A stretch of DNA of 64,000 nucleotides from Taenia hydatigena (lineage: Eukaryota > Platyhelminthes > Cestoda > Cyclophyllidea > Taeniidae), in the NCBI GenBank assembly GCA_036345935.2, contig JADWOT020000003.1:14609901-14673900 (forward strand), read 5' to 3'. The notes below the pieces were generated by a model. It had not been told where the DNA came from, made no database searches, and was given only the letters and a program-made list of their open reading frames with translations. Shown here piece by piece: positions 26,701 to 38,600 of the stretch. The translations under genes and the position numbers were made by a program. The number at the start of each line of letters is the position of its first letter. The stretch's first letter is position 1.

Positions 26701-29671
26701 AGGTGAGAGACGTCTCAGCAACCAATGTGCTGGATTGGACCGTTCACTGCAGAACGACTCGTTTTTTGTTTGCGAGTCGATCAGGCGTTTGTACGTTTAT
26801 AAGAATGACTGAAGTGATGTGAGCTAGGGGAGAAACACAACTGTCGGTATTGTCATCGGTGTACGGGCGTACCACTTACATCATTCAAGATAGCTCACAG
26901 TATCTTTACCAGAAGACCTCGCAGGATCTCTGCCATCCCACCATGCTATAAGTCTCTGCCTTACCTCTTGAGAAAAGATTTTTTTGGCTGTACGCCTTGA
27001 CTTAATTTTGATCGGTCCGTGGAATAGGTCTTTAGCATTTCCGTGGTGGCGAGTAACAAAAAGGGGAATGCCTATGCCGTGCTACAAATTCGTCTAAGAG
27101 ACATAAACAATCAGTATCCACGATGGCCCTTCCCCAATTCAATGGTTGCTTGCCCCGAAAACTGGGGAGTGAGCTCGAACTGTGCAACTTTGGTGGCACC
27201 GGATGCGGACTATGAAATCAATGCTGTCTCGACTTACCATGCCACTGCAAGTAATAACAAATTTCAAATCACTGAGGCTGGTTTACTGTTCCCTCTAACC
27301 GTAAGTTTGATTAATTACGCCTACTGAGTGGATTCGCTATCAAATGTCACATATATGTGACACCCTTAGGTTTCTTGCTTTAGTCCACGTATCCCATCCT
27401 TGTGATCTATGTGTTGTTATCGTGAGCATTCAAATATTCTTTTTGTGATTATTGAATAAGGAATTGACTAGCATTTTTGTGTATTTTTGATCCCTTCGTG
27501 TTACCTTCCTGATCGTATTGGCGGGACGAGTGTGATAACTTATATTATGCAATTTGCCTCTAGACCTTCGACTACGAAAAAGAGACATCGCGTGCCTACT
27601 ACATTCCCATCGTAGCAACTAATATAGAACCCTCTGCGTTTGGTAAAGAGCCATACACTGTTACCGGAACTCTGACTGTCGTCATCGCCGACGTCAATGA
27701 TTTACCTCCTACCATCGTCGGAGGACAGTAAGTTGATGTTGATGCTGATTAAATTAAGGATCTACGATTCAAGGTGTGCAACTTTTGAAAGAGAGGGCTC
27801 TGAATCTAAACTTCTCCTTTGACACTTTTAGTAATCGCTCTACTGGTAGTGGAGGTCGGTGGTCTTCAAATTTCATTGGAAGCGGAGGGACGTTTAACCT
27901 CCACCTCAGTAGTTACTTTTGTCCTCTTTGTGATGCAATTGGCCCCTGAGTATGGAATTAATTTGCTTAAAGCCATCAATGGATTTTAATTGTGCGGCAT
28001 CCGCTAGTTCCGGTTTGGCGCTGTCTTAGAGCAGTCGCTCCCAGTCTGCCTTTCCATTAAACACGGACTGATGTAACCGAGAAATGCATTTGCAGTCTTA
28101 ACTCCCCTATTCACAGCCGCCTCGTCTTCACTCATTCAAAGCAGACTTATTCTTTCTGTGGCTTGTTGTGTTCATTACCCACCGCTGCCATTAGTGTAGC
28201 ATTTTTTCACGAAGTTCTAAGGCTACAAAAGCACATCTGGGGGTCTAAAAGACCCACCCGCTTGATGGTCTAATTATCTGCATTTCTAGAAACTTCGACA
28301 TAACCGTATCCGAGAGGATTAATGCGGGCGTGGAGTTCTTTGAAATCTTCATTGAGGACGGGGACATTTCAGATTGGGGAAAGCATTCCTGCATTTTGTC
28401 CGCACAAAACAGCTACTTTGATGTGGCCTACAATCCCGCAATTGACGCCTGTGGTATCCGAGTAAGTGAAAATTTTAATTGATTAAAACAAGGCTTTATT
28501 TGCTTCTCACTCTGCAAATCCTTTCCTTTCGCTGTCTCTGCAGAAATCGCCGGTCGATACCCAGCAGCCAGTGCCTACAGAACCTCAAAACCTTACTATA
28601 ATAGTACTAGACTCTGGCCTTACTCACAAGGCCACTTGCCAAGTACGAATTACGGTTACGGAGGGCAATGTTAAGCCTCCCGATATTAACTTGCAACCAA
28701 CTTCCGGTCCGGGTGAGCTCGTGGGTGGGACCTCGGGACTGCTGACTCTTGTAAATCTTGTGACTAGTGAGGCTGTTAGGTTCCACCTTGATTCCAAGTC
28801 CTCTGCCGGCGGAATCTTTGGAATCGATGTGACCAATGATCATTCTGTAAGACTTCTAAAATATACTTTTGATGGCAAATCCACTTTAATGGTTGCTTAA
28901 AACTTGTTCGTTCAGTGAGTGAACCGCTCTATCGCCACGTTTTTCAATTCTCAAGGCAAGCGTTCAACTAATCTCGCGTCTCAACAGAGATACTCTTTTG
29001 GATCTGTTAAAAGACCCAGCTACCTCACCTATTCCATTCCCAATCTTGCCTTCGAGGACGGATGGAAGAGTACGCTGGCCTCTGGTCGTCAGCGTAAACG
29101 ATAGGCAGGAGCCCTCACTGACCTCCACTACGACGATGACCTTGACCATTATTACGAAGGGACCTGTGCTTGAAAGCAATGCACTGGAGGGCTATACTGT
29201 TGCGAACGATTCTCCTCCCGATACACTCATCGTTCCAAGCAAAATAGCGGCGGTGTAAGTCTTATCCATTTAAGCTTAGTTGTTGACTTTTGGTCCATTC
29301 GTGGCCATAATGGCACCCTGATTCTACTGTCTAAACCCGACGCTGAACTAGAATGGTTTGATAATCTCTCTTCAGGGATCTGGACTATCCAGACCAAACA
29401 GGTAGCATCTCCTATGAAATTGGTCCGCAATCGGCTCAGGCTCTTAGGCTTTTCAAAATCGTTAATCAGACTGGGGGAATGTTCACCCTCGGTCTGCGAA
29501 CCACTCTCTCGCGAGAAGCCGAAGGAATGTCATACTTCCCCGTGCCTATTGTCGCCACACTGTCCCACTTGACCAGAACAGCCACGTCCACGCTGACTGT
29601 GACAGTAACCACTGTCACCACCTTGGCACCATCAAATGCTCTCGGAAGTCTTGATGCATTCATACCCTCAG
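17749..29671 (+). other. Cadherin gene: signal peptide and extracellular cadherin repeats
   Basis: The signal peptide is about residues 1-20 (FCFLIFSVTLA core). Repeat ends are recognisable by linker motifs: DVNDERPVF (18.3 kb), DANDNPPFF (21.1), NANVNRPVI (22.3), DKNFVAPKF (22.7), DINNYPPQF (23.2), DVNNMMPQF (25.2), DQNDQCPQF (25.7), SSNGRLPEF (26.1), DINNQYPRW (27.1), DVNDLPPTI (27.7) and GNVKPPDI (28.7), plus weaker ones, giving about 15 repeats. Several linkers lack the Asp/Asn residues that bind calcium. Confidence 0.85.
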
Positions 29672-32600
29672 GTGAGTCAAGTTCTTCCCTTTATGGTAGC
29701 CGTGCGGTGGTGTGAATGTGGCCGATCGATACGTACCACCGATTCATCGATTTTATCGATTAACTGATTTGGGTACTGACCCCCTCGAGTGCATTGCGCC
29801 ATGAGTTTCATTCGGAAGTAGTTACTTCCTTACCTTTTTCCAAATAAAATCATTAGTGCAGTTTTTTTTAATTTTTTAGATGTTTGGTACTGGCCATGTA
29901 AGTTGAACGGACAATTAACTTAAAAGGACTGACATTGAGTTTTTCTTTCTGGAAAAATCTTTTCAATTTTTTTTTGGAGATTCGAAGGCGCTACCCGATT
30001 TGCCGATTGGCTCGATGCCTGTCACAGAGCGATTTGCCTCTGATCGAAGCAACCGAACCTTCCATTTTATGCCGGAAGACGAGAACGATCTCATGTTTAA
30101 GTAAGCGAGAATTTGCTCATCCAATAGCATGTTCCCCTCGCTTCAATGGAACACTTTTGTGTCACCAAAGTTAAATATCTTATAATTGTTGAATTTCCTT
30201 TAACACATTTTCCTAGTTTGTTTTCGGGATGTGTTAATTTCAATCCGTGATTTGGAAGTCCTGTAACAAAAAAACACTTTTTGGGCACCTCAGTCTGAAT
30301 TTAGCTACCACAAACTTCCTTCGTAGATTTGCAAATAAGTGTACACAAAGCTTTCACCTGGTAGAGTTTGGTTGTACAACTTAACTAACGAAGGGCAACT
30401 TGATTTTCTTAGTCGCCTGTGCTAATTTCATATGATTCTACCTCCTTGACACATGTCTTATGTGTGAAATGAAATTTATGCATCTTAACTTCGTCACCTT
30501 CTAAGAGAAAATCCAAAACTTTCTTGTCGAATGGTCTTTTTGACTCTGTGGACTATTCAACTCTGTGGACTATTCAACTCGCCTGTTCTACTCTAAGTTG
30601 GGAAGCTTTCCTAATACCTACCCTGTTTGAGCGTTTCGCCTTTTTGGGTTTGCCAACGTCTGTAAATCACTCCGTCCTCCTTTCCCATGGAGCGTTTTAC
30701 TCCTATTCAAGCTTCTTTATGTGACAGATTATTGGGTTGGTCAGGCCAACCACACGCCGGATGCCCGTTCACAGGAGCGCTTTCTGCACTAAATCGGGAA
30801 CAGACGTACCACGGCCTTGACCTTCACTGGCCGATCATATATGAAGGGGTTACACCGCTCAAATGCCTTACTGCTGATTGGCTAAATGCTCTATCACTGT
30901 CACACTGTGTTTGAAGTCTTTTAGACGAAGAGATGCTCGCGGTTCCATGATTCTCCACGGCGTTGACTGAGTCGGAGCATTCACCTCCACAATAACGTTC
31001 CATTTTAATGGATATGAGCAAACTTAAAAGTTTCGATCAGACTTGAATGCTCTTTGCATATGGAATTGCAGTTTATCCAGTGGCACATTCAAACAGAGGC
31101 TTTGTGCTGAATAATACAAACTCTTTTAGGGTAAACGAAAATGGTCTCCTCTACCTGCTCACAGCATCGCCACCAGGTAAATTTTCGGTCAAAGCTGGAG
31201 TTGCGACAAAATTTGATACTTCTCTCTCCAATGCATCGAGTGAACTTAGTGTTCAAATCAACTGGTTACCTGGCAGTGCTTTCACGAACGGCATCCTCAT
31301 TAGAATTGATAAGGCGACACTGTCGTGGTTTGTCAACCAGACCGATGTCTCCGTAGTAAGTTCCGTTGTTTTTCTTCCATCCGCTATCCATTAAGGAATG
31401 AGTAACAAATTTTTTTATGCCAGTCAACACCACGAGAGCGACTGATTAACGCCCTGGCAAAGAATTTGGAGACAAGTATGGAATCTATTACAGTTTTCCC
31501 GGCCAACTCAATCGGGGATGCACTGAACGTATTTGTGGGCATGCATGGGTCTCCATATGAGGTTCCTGGAAGGTAAGCACTTGCCAAGAATATTTGCCTC
31601 GGTTGCTAGTCGCTAAAATGAATGGCGGAATAGGTGTCTCCGTTATAAGAATGATGATAGGAAATCTTCCGAACATCGCATTGGGATGTTGAAATTCATA
31701 CTCCACTTTCGAAATCGACAAGTGATTAGGCACTGGTTCTTCTCCAGGATGGGTCGGTATCTGATCTTAAAATTGGTGTTATACCCCGCGAAATCTGATG
31801 GATACGCAGTTTTCTCCCACTTTGTGAATTTACATGCTTGATACTACTGAAATCTTATCAATTCACTGCAGCCAGAACATGCCCATTGAGTGAGATGCCC
31901 AAGGTTGCTTCATGGTTTCGTTACTCAACATCCGCCTCTCTTTCCAACTCTTTTCCTAACTCATTCTTATCTCTCTTTTTTGGAATTATTTTTAACTGTG
32001 AGTTTAGGTAGTCTGCACACATTTCAAAACAAGCTGAAAAATTTTAGGATAGTAGATACAATTCTCAGCGAACCTGATCTCTACACCGCAGCACTGAGAG
32101 GCAGCAACAGCACTTTGCAGGTCGGCCTAGCTCCCACGGTCAACGGAATGGTCGGGTCAGTGGATATGCAATGCGCCACAGAAGCAGCTGCCGTGTCTGT
32201 TTGCAACTGTCGTGGCTGCAGAAGCCGATTGAAAACCCTTAGCACCCCCTCAGAAGGAGACGCGTCAGCTGGTTTGACGTCTTCTGCACCGGGCTTTAGC
32301 GTTATTGGTCCCATTCTCGAGACTTCAGTTGACTGCTGGTGCAATGGTGGAGATCCACAGCCACCGGCACAGGAACCCATCAACTGCCTGAGTCCTGACG
32401 CATGTCTGAATGGAGGATTTTGCAGGTACTTTCCTGATTGTTTTAATCTTGACTCTCCAATTATCTGGCCGACATAATGAACTCGGTTTCTCAAAATGAT
32501 GGGAGCAGAATAAAAATAATCACACACTCGCATCTAAATGATAACTTTGCCTTTGCACCTTGAGTAAAATTCAAATAACTGTCAAGTGTCCAGAATGAAT

Positions 32601-35600
32601 TCAGGTGTCACATCGCAGACCGCTTATTACTAAAGTGACCGATTCGACTGCTGCACGGAAACTAGGAAACGAGCAAGTATTTTTACATCAAAAGCACTTT
32701 GAGCCTATTTATTCAACGTTTTTGGCTGAGCTCGTCCGCCCACAACATGATTGTGTCCAGTCATTCGTTTATCACATATTTTGACGCCGACTTCAGATAG
32801 CGCCGTACTGACTGCGATGATGTGTTGTACCGTGCAAGTCACTGGTTTGGTAACTCCAAGGCTATTGAGTTTGGTTGCCCCTGAATACCTTCCATTATCG
32901 GATGATGACGTTGGCATTACTTTGTCAAAGTTGATGTGAATAACATGACATTGGGCTAGACCGCTAATTACAGGGGACGTTGAGGATATGTAGCTGCTTG
33001 CTTTACTCTGGTCCTAGACTCACCGCAGCTCTCCTATTGTTCCTTGAAGTAATAATAAGCTCGTTCGGCATGCCGCCGTAAGAATCCGCGTACCAAATCA
33101 CTGCGTGCCTTCCTCCTTCTTTTGAGCATTGCATCCATTGCATTCACTCTTCCGTTGCGACTAACTCTCGGCCTAAAAATTACCCATTAGCCAGGAGAGA
33201 TGATGGTCATTAAATTTTCATTTGATCCCGATGTCAATTATGTGCCGCCACTATCGCATTGTGTCTAGGGCTCTATCCTCTGCGGATCGCGTCAGAGAGT
33301 AGACTCACTGACGTTTTAACGCTCAAGACTACAGGATCCTTTGTAACGAATGAGTGTTAAATACTGATGCCTGTCTCAAAGCAGAGCTATTGCTTTAACG
33401 TAAGCATCAGAGACAGTGTCTTGTGACATTCTCAAATAGTTTAAATCCAGTGTCACTTCACGCATCGACATGGCAAAAGGTGATATCGTTCTAGTCCTTT
33501 GGGCAGGATTCTTCTCAAATTTAGCCATCTGCAGTAAATTGCTTTTTTATGTTTTGGTAATGTTTATTATGCAAAGAAAGATATCGTTTGGGTGCAACTT
33601 GCTGATGATTTCACCTGCACTGGATTGCCGTTAAAATAACGATGTTTCCAGCGATATTTAGCAAATGGAGCATTCCTTTGCTTCTTGGAGTGCGTGAATA
33701 GATTCGGAAAGTTTAAGCTTCTTGCAGCATTGCACTGGCTTCAGCACAAGACCTTTCTCACCATCTTGGATAAAATGGGCGATTCGGTTATGGCTACCTG
33801 AAGCCAACTTTTGTCCTTGATGGCTCGTTTCTCTAATTAAGTTTTTAGTCTGTTTTTTCCATTTTATGTGGGTTTTCCTAGTGACTTGGTCAATTTTGTG
33901 CTCTTAATATTTGGAAATTTTCAGCAATGTAACGACCGCTTTAGATACATCGGTTAGCGCTAAAATATCTAGTTACAACGCTCAACCCATTGGATATGTG
34001 ATAGCTGGATCAGGTATTTCCGCTCCTATTCTAAATTTTCTTCAGAAATCTTTCAAGTTTACGATGCTGCATTTTCGACTCAAATCAGGCCTCCGGCTTC
34101 TCAACAACAAGAAGTTCTAGAAGTGAGAGGATGGCAAGATTGAGTGTTTAAGTATAGCTTAACCTAATAACTACGTATCTTGTTCACACAAGGCCATGGA
34201 GCACAAGTGAAAAAGTCCACCTCCTCATCGGTACCCTTCAGCTTGCTCCACCCTACTTTTCTTTTATTTAAATCTGATGAATGCGATTTTAAGCTTGTCA
34301 TGACATAACCTTTCCTGTGTCCGTCTGGCCTAATTTTTCATCAAGCACTCAACCTAATAAGCGATAGACAACGACTTTAGGATGGATATTTTTGTTGCGT
34401 GTTGAAATTCATGTGCGAACCTACCAAGTGACCAGCATAGATTGCCGAACACAGAGCATCAATTCGAGTCCGAGTTTTCCAATTGGCTTGGTCACGCATA
34501 TTTGTACCAACTGATTGCCCTTAAACTTGGAATTTTTACTAACACATTTAAGACGTAGTTATGCAAGAAGATGAGCCAGAGACGGTTCGTAAGTGTTCTT
34601 CTAGAACTGTAGACATCTCCAGCATGTTTGCATTAAGAATTGTCCCGCGCATGGTAGCGGGAAATGTTTCGCGAAACATCAGACACTTTGAATGATTCAT
34701 TTTGATGATAAGTCAATCAGGTAGACCCATCATACTCCGAAGGAATCTTCATTTTCGTTTATAATAGAGGCTAATGTCTCTTTATTTGTGAAGGAAACTG
34801 GAAGGTTGCGTAGTGAGTGAAGCACTGGGTCCCACTTAAATGACATTCCCTAACGAATGTCAATAAGATTCAAAGGCGCACTGCAAATGATGCTCTTTCA
34901 GATAGGATTGTTTGTTGGCTGACCGTTATACCGCCAAACGAATGCAGATGCCACTGTTTGTTCTCAAACGATCTATCACTTTGCACTTCTAAGGCAACTC
35001 ACTAATTTTACCTCCAAACGACAACAACGTCTCATGCTTGCAGAAGCAAAACTGTTGCCAGCTTATGCCTTCTTCATAATGATTATTTTAGTTGAAATAT
35101 TTTAAGGCATTTCAACCCTTGTACAAATTTATTTGATTGCTTTGCATAATGAAGTTTTTCATGTAATGCACTTTTTCATGCTCCCAGTTGTTTGAACGAT
35201 GAATGATTCTTTGTAGCGTGGAACCTGGAACCGTGACAATAGTTTGTGAATGTCCACCCGGATTCACGGGTCCGCGATGCGAACAAACGCAACTCTTTAT
35301 GCCTCAAAGCGGTTACGCCTGGGCCCCGAACATCGGCAGCTGCACCCGACTTCACGTTCAGTTCACCTTCAAAACACCCTCTACCAATGAGCGTGCTGGA
35401 CTGCTGATGTACGCCGGTCCAATTAGCCAATCACCAACTCGTTCGAAGACTGACGATTTCATCGGTCTCCAACTTGAGTCGGGAGGACGCCAACTCAAGT
35501 TGGCCTACAGCCTTGGCGTGGCCAGCTTCTTAGCTTCAACGTTCACAGTCAACACGCGTCTGGATGATGACAGTTGGCACCAAATTGATTTAATTCTTCT

Positions 35601-38600
35601 ACAAAATGTGGTGGGTACCAATCATTTTTACGAGGAATTATTTGATAACGCGGACTATGGTCACGCTAAAAAACTATAAATTTACCGTCTGTTCTTACGT
35701 TCCTTATAATTTTTTGACTGCAATCTGAAAGACTCATGAGTAGCTTTCGATTATGTGAAAGTAAATTATCAAAATGCTCATTATTTCTGTTAAATGACTC
35801 AAAAATGCCATTCATAGCCTTTTTATCTGCTTCTAGAAGCAGGTTTATTATCACCAAACGGAAGGGTAAGGGGACAGATACCATAGGTGAGAAATATATT
35901 TCGTGATTTGTGAATCGTATAAATCACATTAATTTCAAAACAACTCACCAAAAAACTAGCCTTTATTTGTGGCTTGCTTCTTAAACAAACGTAATGGGGA
36001 GAAACGATGTATGGTACTGAATTCAAAAGAATTTTATTTACTGTCGTAGATCAACACAGAGATGGTATTGATGGTTGATGCATGCAGACTCAGTGAAGGT
36101 ACGGGAAGAGAAAATGGCCTTGAAAGCCCACCAAATTTGGGCGATTGTCTCTTTTCTCTGCCTTACAACAATGGAGTGAATCAAGCCCTCAATGTGGGCC
36201 AATGGCCGTTGCAACTGGGAGGGCGAAGGCCAATTAGTAATGTGACTCTCTACCCTACGGGAATGACCACCAATTCACTTCCTGCGGGCAGCGCTTTCAA
36301 GCACGTTTTAGTGAATGGAGAACTTTGGAATTTGGCTCAGTTTGATTCCAATCAGAATGCTTTGCCTGCACCTCCTGTCTGTCTAAATATTGAAGGTCAA
36401 GATGTTTGCGCACCTAATGTAAGTTATTTCTTCTCTAAAACTTAAGGTCGGACTGTAACACAGGCATCCCAAACGCTGATATGTGAACCTTCTTGATTAA
36501 TTTGAGATTAGCTACAGCCTAAAATCGCTAACGAATGCAAAATTAGAGTAGAATTTGGGTTAGATTTCCATGATACTTGACCCCTTCCGTCAATTAAGCT
36601 CCCGTTAGTACTGAAAGCCATCATCCACACACTTCAAACCCCTAGAAAGCCCGACCATTTACTTCTGTCCGTTAAATTTATCGACAAGGGTGTCTGCTGG
36701 GAGTCAAACGGTCGAGCCAAATGCAGTTGCAAAGCAGGATTCCAGGAAAAGAATGGACAATGCAGTCCTTCTGAGTTCTCAGTTGAGCTAGGTCCACAAC
36801 CGAGTTATCTTGAATTGACGTCCAAACAAGAATGGCTCAACCAAGTGCAGACTGAGGTTTCCTTCGACTTTCGAACACGCAGTTCAGACGGGACGCTCGT
36901 GTACCTTGGTGGCCCAGAGCCAAATTTCTACCAGTAAGTTGTGTACCGCTATTATTTACAAAGCATTGCCTCACTCATTCTCCACTTGACATTTACCTGT
37001 TGTTCATGGGGCATGATATATCTTCGAGGCTTACCGTGACAAGTACACGTAAATTAGGTTTATTGCCAACAGAAGGCATCATAGTTTAGAATAAATACAA
37101 AACTTTCATTGATTCCTGAATAGCATTTTTTAAAATAAGTCAGTGCTAATTTACTCCACTCAATGCGGTCAAAGACTAGCATTTACTCTAAGCTGGAAAT
37201 CACAGGATCGTTAAACTTACTTTCGGAAGTTAAAAGGTTTAAAATGACCTTTGTTCCATTAAGATGTTCTTTTAAAGAAAATTCGCCTGTAGGGAACGAA
37301 ATCCCAACTCTAAACGCCTAGGTCTACTTTTGTTTTTGTTTGGTTAATGTTAGCGCCAGGAGATGGTGATAATCACATTAAAAAGGAATGTGAAGGAATG
37401 CGAAGAAATAGAATGAGGATGAAGATAGGGTAGGATCTCTATTCTATACCATCATTCTGTGAAATTGTTTTCTTTGTTAAATTTTGCAATATGCGGTGTG
37501 GAATTTTCCAATGAATAGGTATGACTCTTCCTCAAGGAAAAGAAGAAATTTCTTGTAAAACTTGGAATTATATTTTATGGAGTAGAAAGTTCTCAGGCCT
37601 GTTTTTTGGATGTCAGTATGGGAACAACTCTTTGTGAACAGTTCTTTCTGTCACCAGCTAAGCACACAGAAAAGTGTAAAATGCGATGTTGTGCATGCCT
37701 TAGAAATGTAGGAATGGAGTGGCGAGATGGTGCATCATGTGGAGATAACCAATGGTATAATTGCTCGACTTGAGAACGTTAAAGTAGATGCACGATCCAA
37801 TTTCTACATCAAGTTCGTAAGTCAGTCAGATGGACAGTCCAGCATTCAGTCTGTCTGTCAGCCCCCCTCACCCAACCAGCAAATGATTCTGAGTTGCGAT
37901 TATTATAACGCACACAAAGAACAACGAACCAATGGTCTGTGAAGGTTTGTGTCATCCGTATGTAAGGCTTAAGGGTGAAATCCATTTACTAAGCGGCGTG
38001 CTCTCAACATCTACTAGAATAATGCCATGACTTACGGAACCAAAAGATACGATAGTCATTTTCACCCATTCCAATGATTTAGCAACTCCTCAATGGACAT
38101 TCGTCTCTTCAAGTCGAGATTGGAAGTGAGCGTCAACATGGGCAATTTCGACGTCCTTACTGTCTCGCCAGCACGTACCAAGCTCAACGACGGAGCTTGG
38201 CATCACGTGCGCGTCCATCGATCCCTCTCCTCTATTCTCGTCGAAGTGGACGAAGGTGCTGGCCGCGGTCTCTCTGCCTTTTTGCCTCTCAATCCTACCT
38301 CTAATTTTCTCAAGTTCTCTATTGGAACGAAGGTGGGCCCGCATTACCCTCCACTTCGGTTATCTTTATCTATTACCACAAAGCCCATCACACGGATCTT
38401 ACATCTCACTCAAATCCATGGCGTCGGGGTAGTGATAGAGGAATATTTGAATTCTAGCACAAACCGTCTCATCTCACAGGGAGAATTTTGGTTAAATCTA
38501 GGCATACGTCATAATCTGTTTCAGGCGTCGTCAATTACAATGGGCGCAACTGCGGTGGCGTGTGCCCAAAGCAGGCATACTATACAGCGATGAACGAAGT

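Larger units (their letters stand above)
29980..32425 (+). other. Cadherin gene: primitive classic cadherin domain (PCCD)
   Basis: The exon at 29980 reads LPDLPIGSMPV, corresponding to the PCCD start of insect N-cadherin (IGRVYVNDLDDWDLP type). Later exons contain STPRERLINALA and the diagnostic VGMHGSPYEVPGR (insect SAHGSPYYKPVRL), followed by a Cys-rich segment with MQCATEA and CNCRGC. This module is absent from vertebrate classical cadherins and marks the type III group. One join inside it is out of phase. Confidence 0.8.

Noticed and set aside
33911..34120. Open frame in the 2.8 kb cadherin intron
   Set aside because: It would interrupt EGF1, whose two halves join exactly in phase from 32425 to 35217.
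37727..37942. Open frame read as a LamG strand (EITNGIIARLENV)
   Set aside because: Its acceptor and donor are phase 0, which does not fit the phase-2 exon ending at 36933 or the phase-2 start at 38083. Joining 36933 directly to 38083 keeps frame and domain continuity, and the region overlaps a dispersed repeat.
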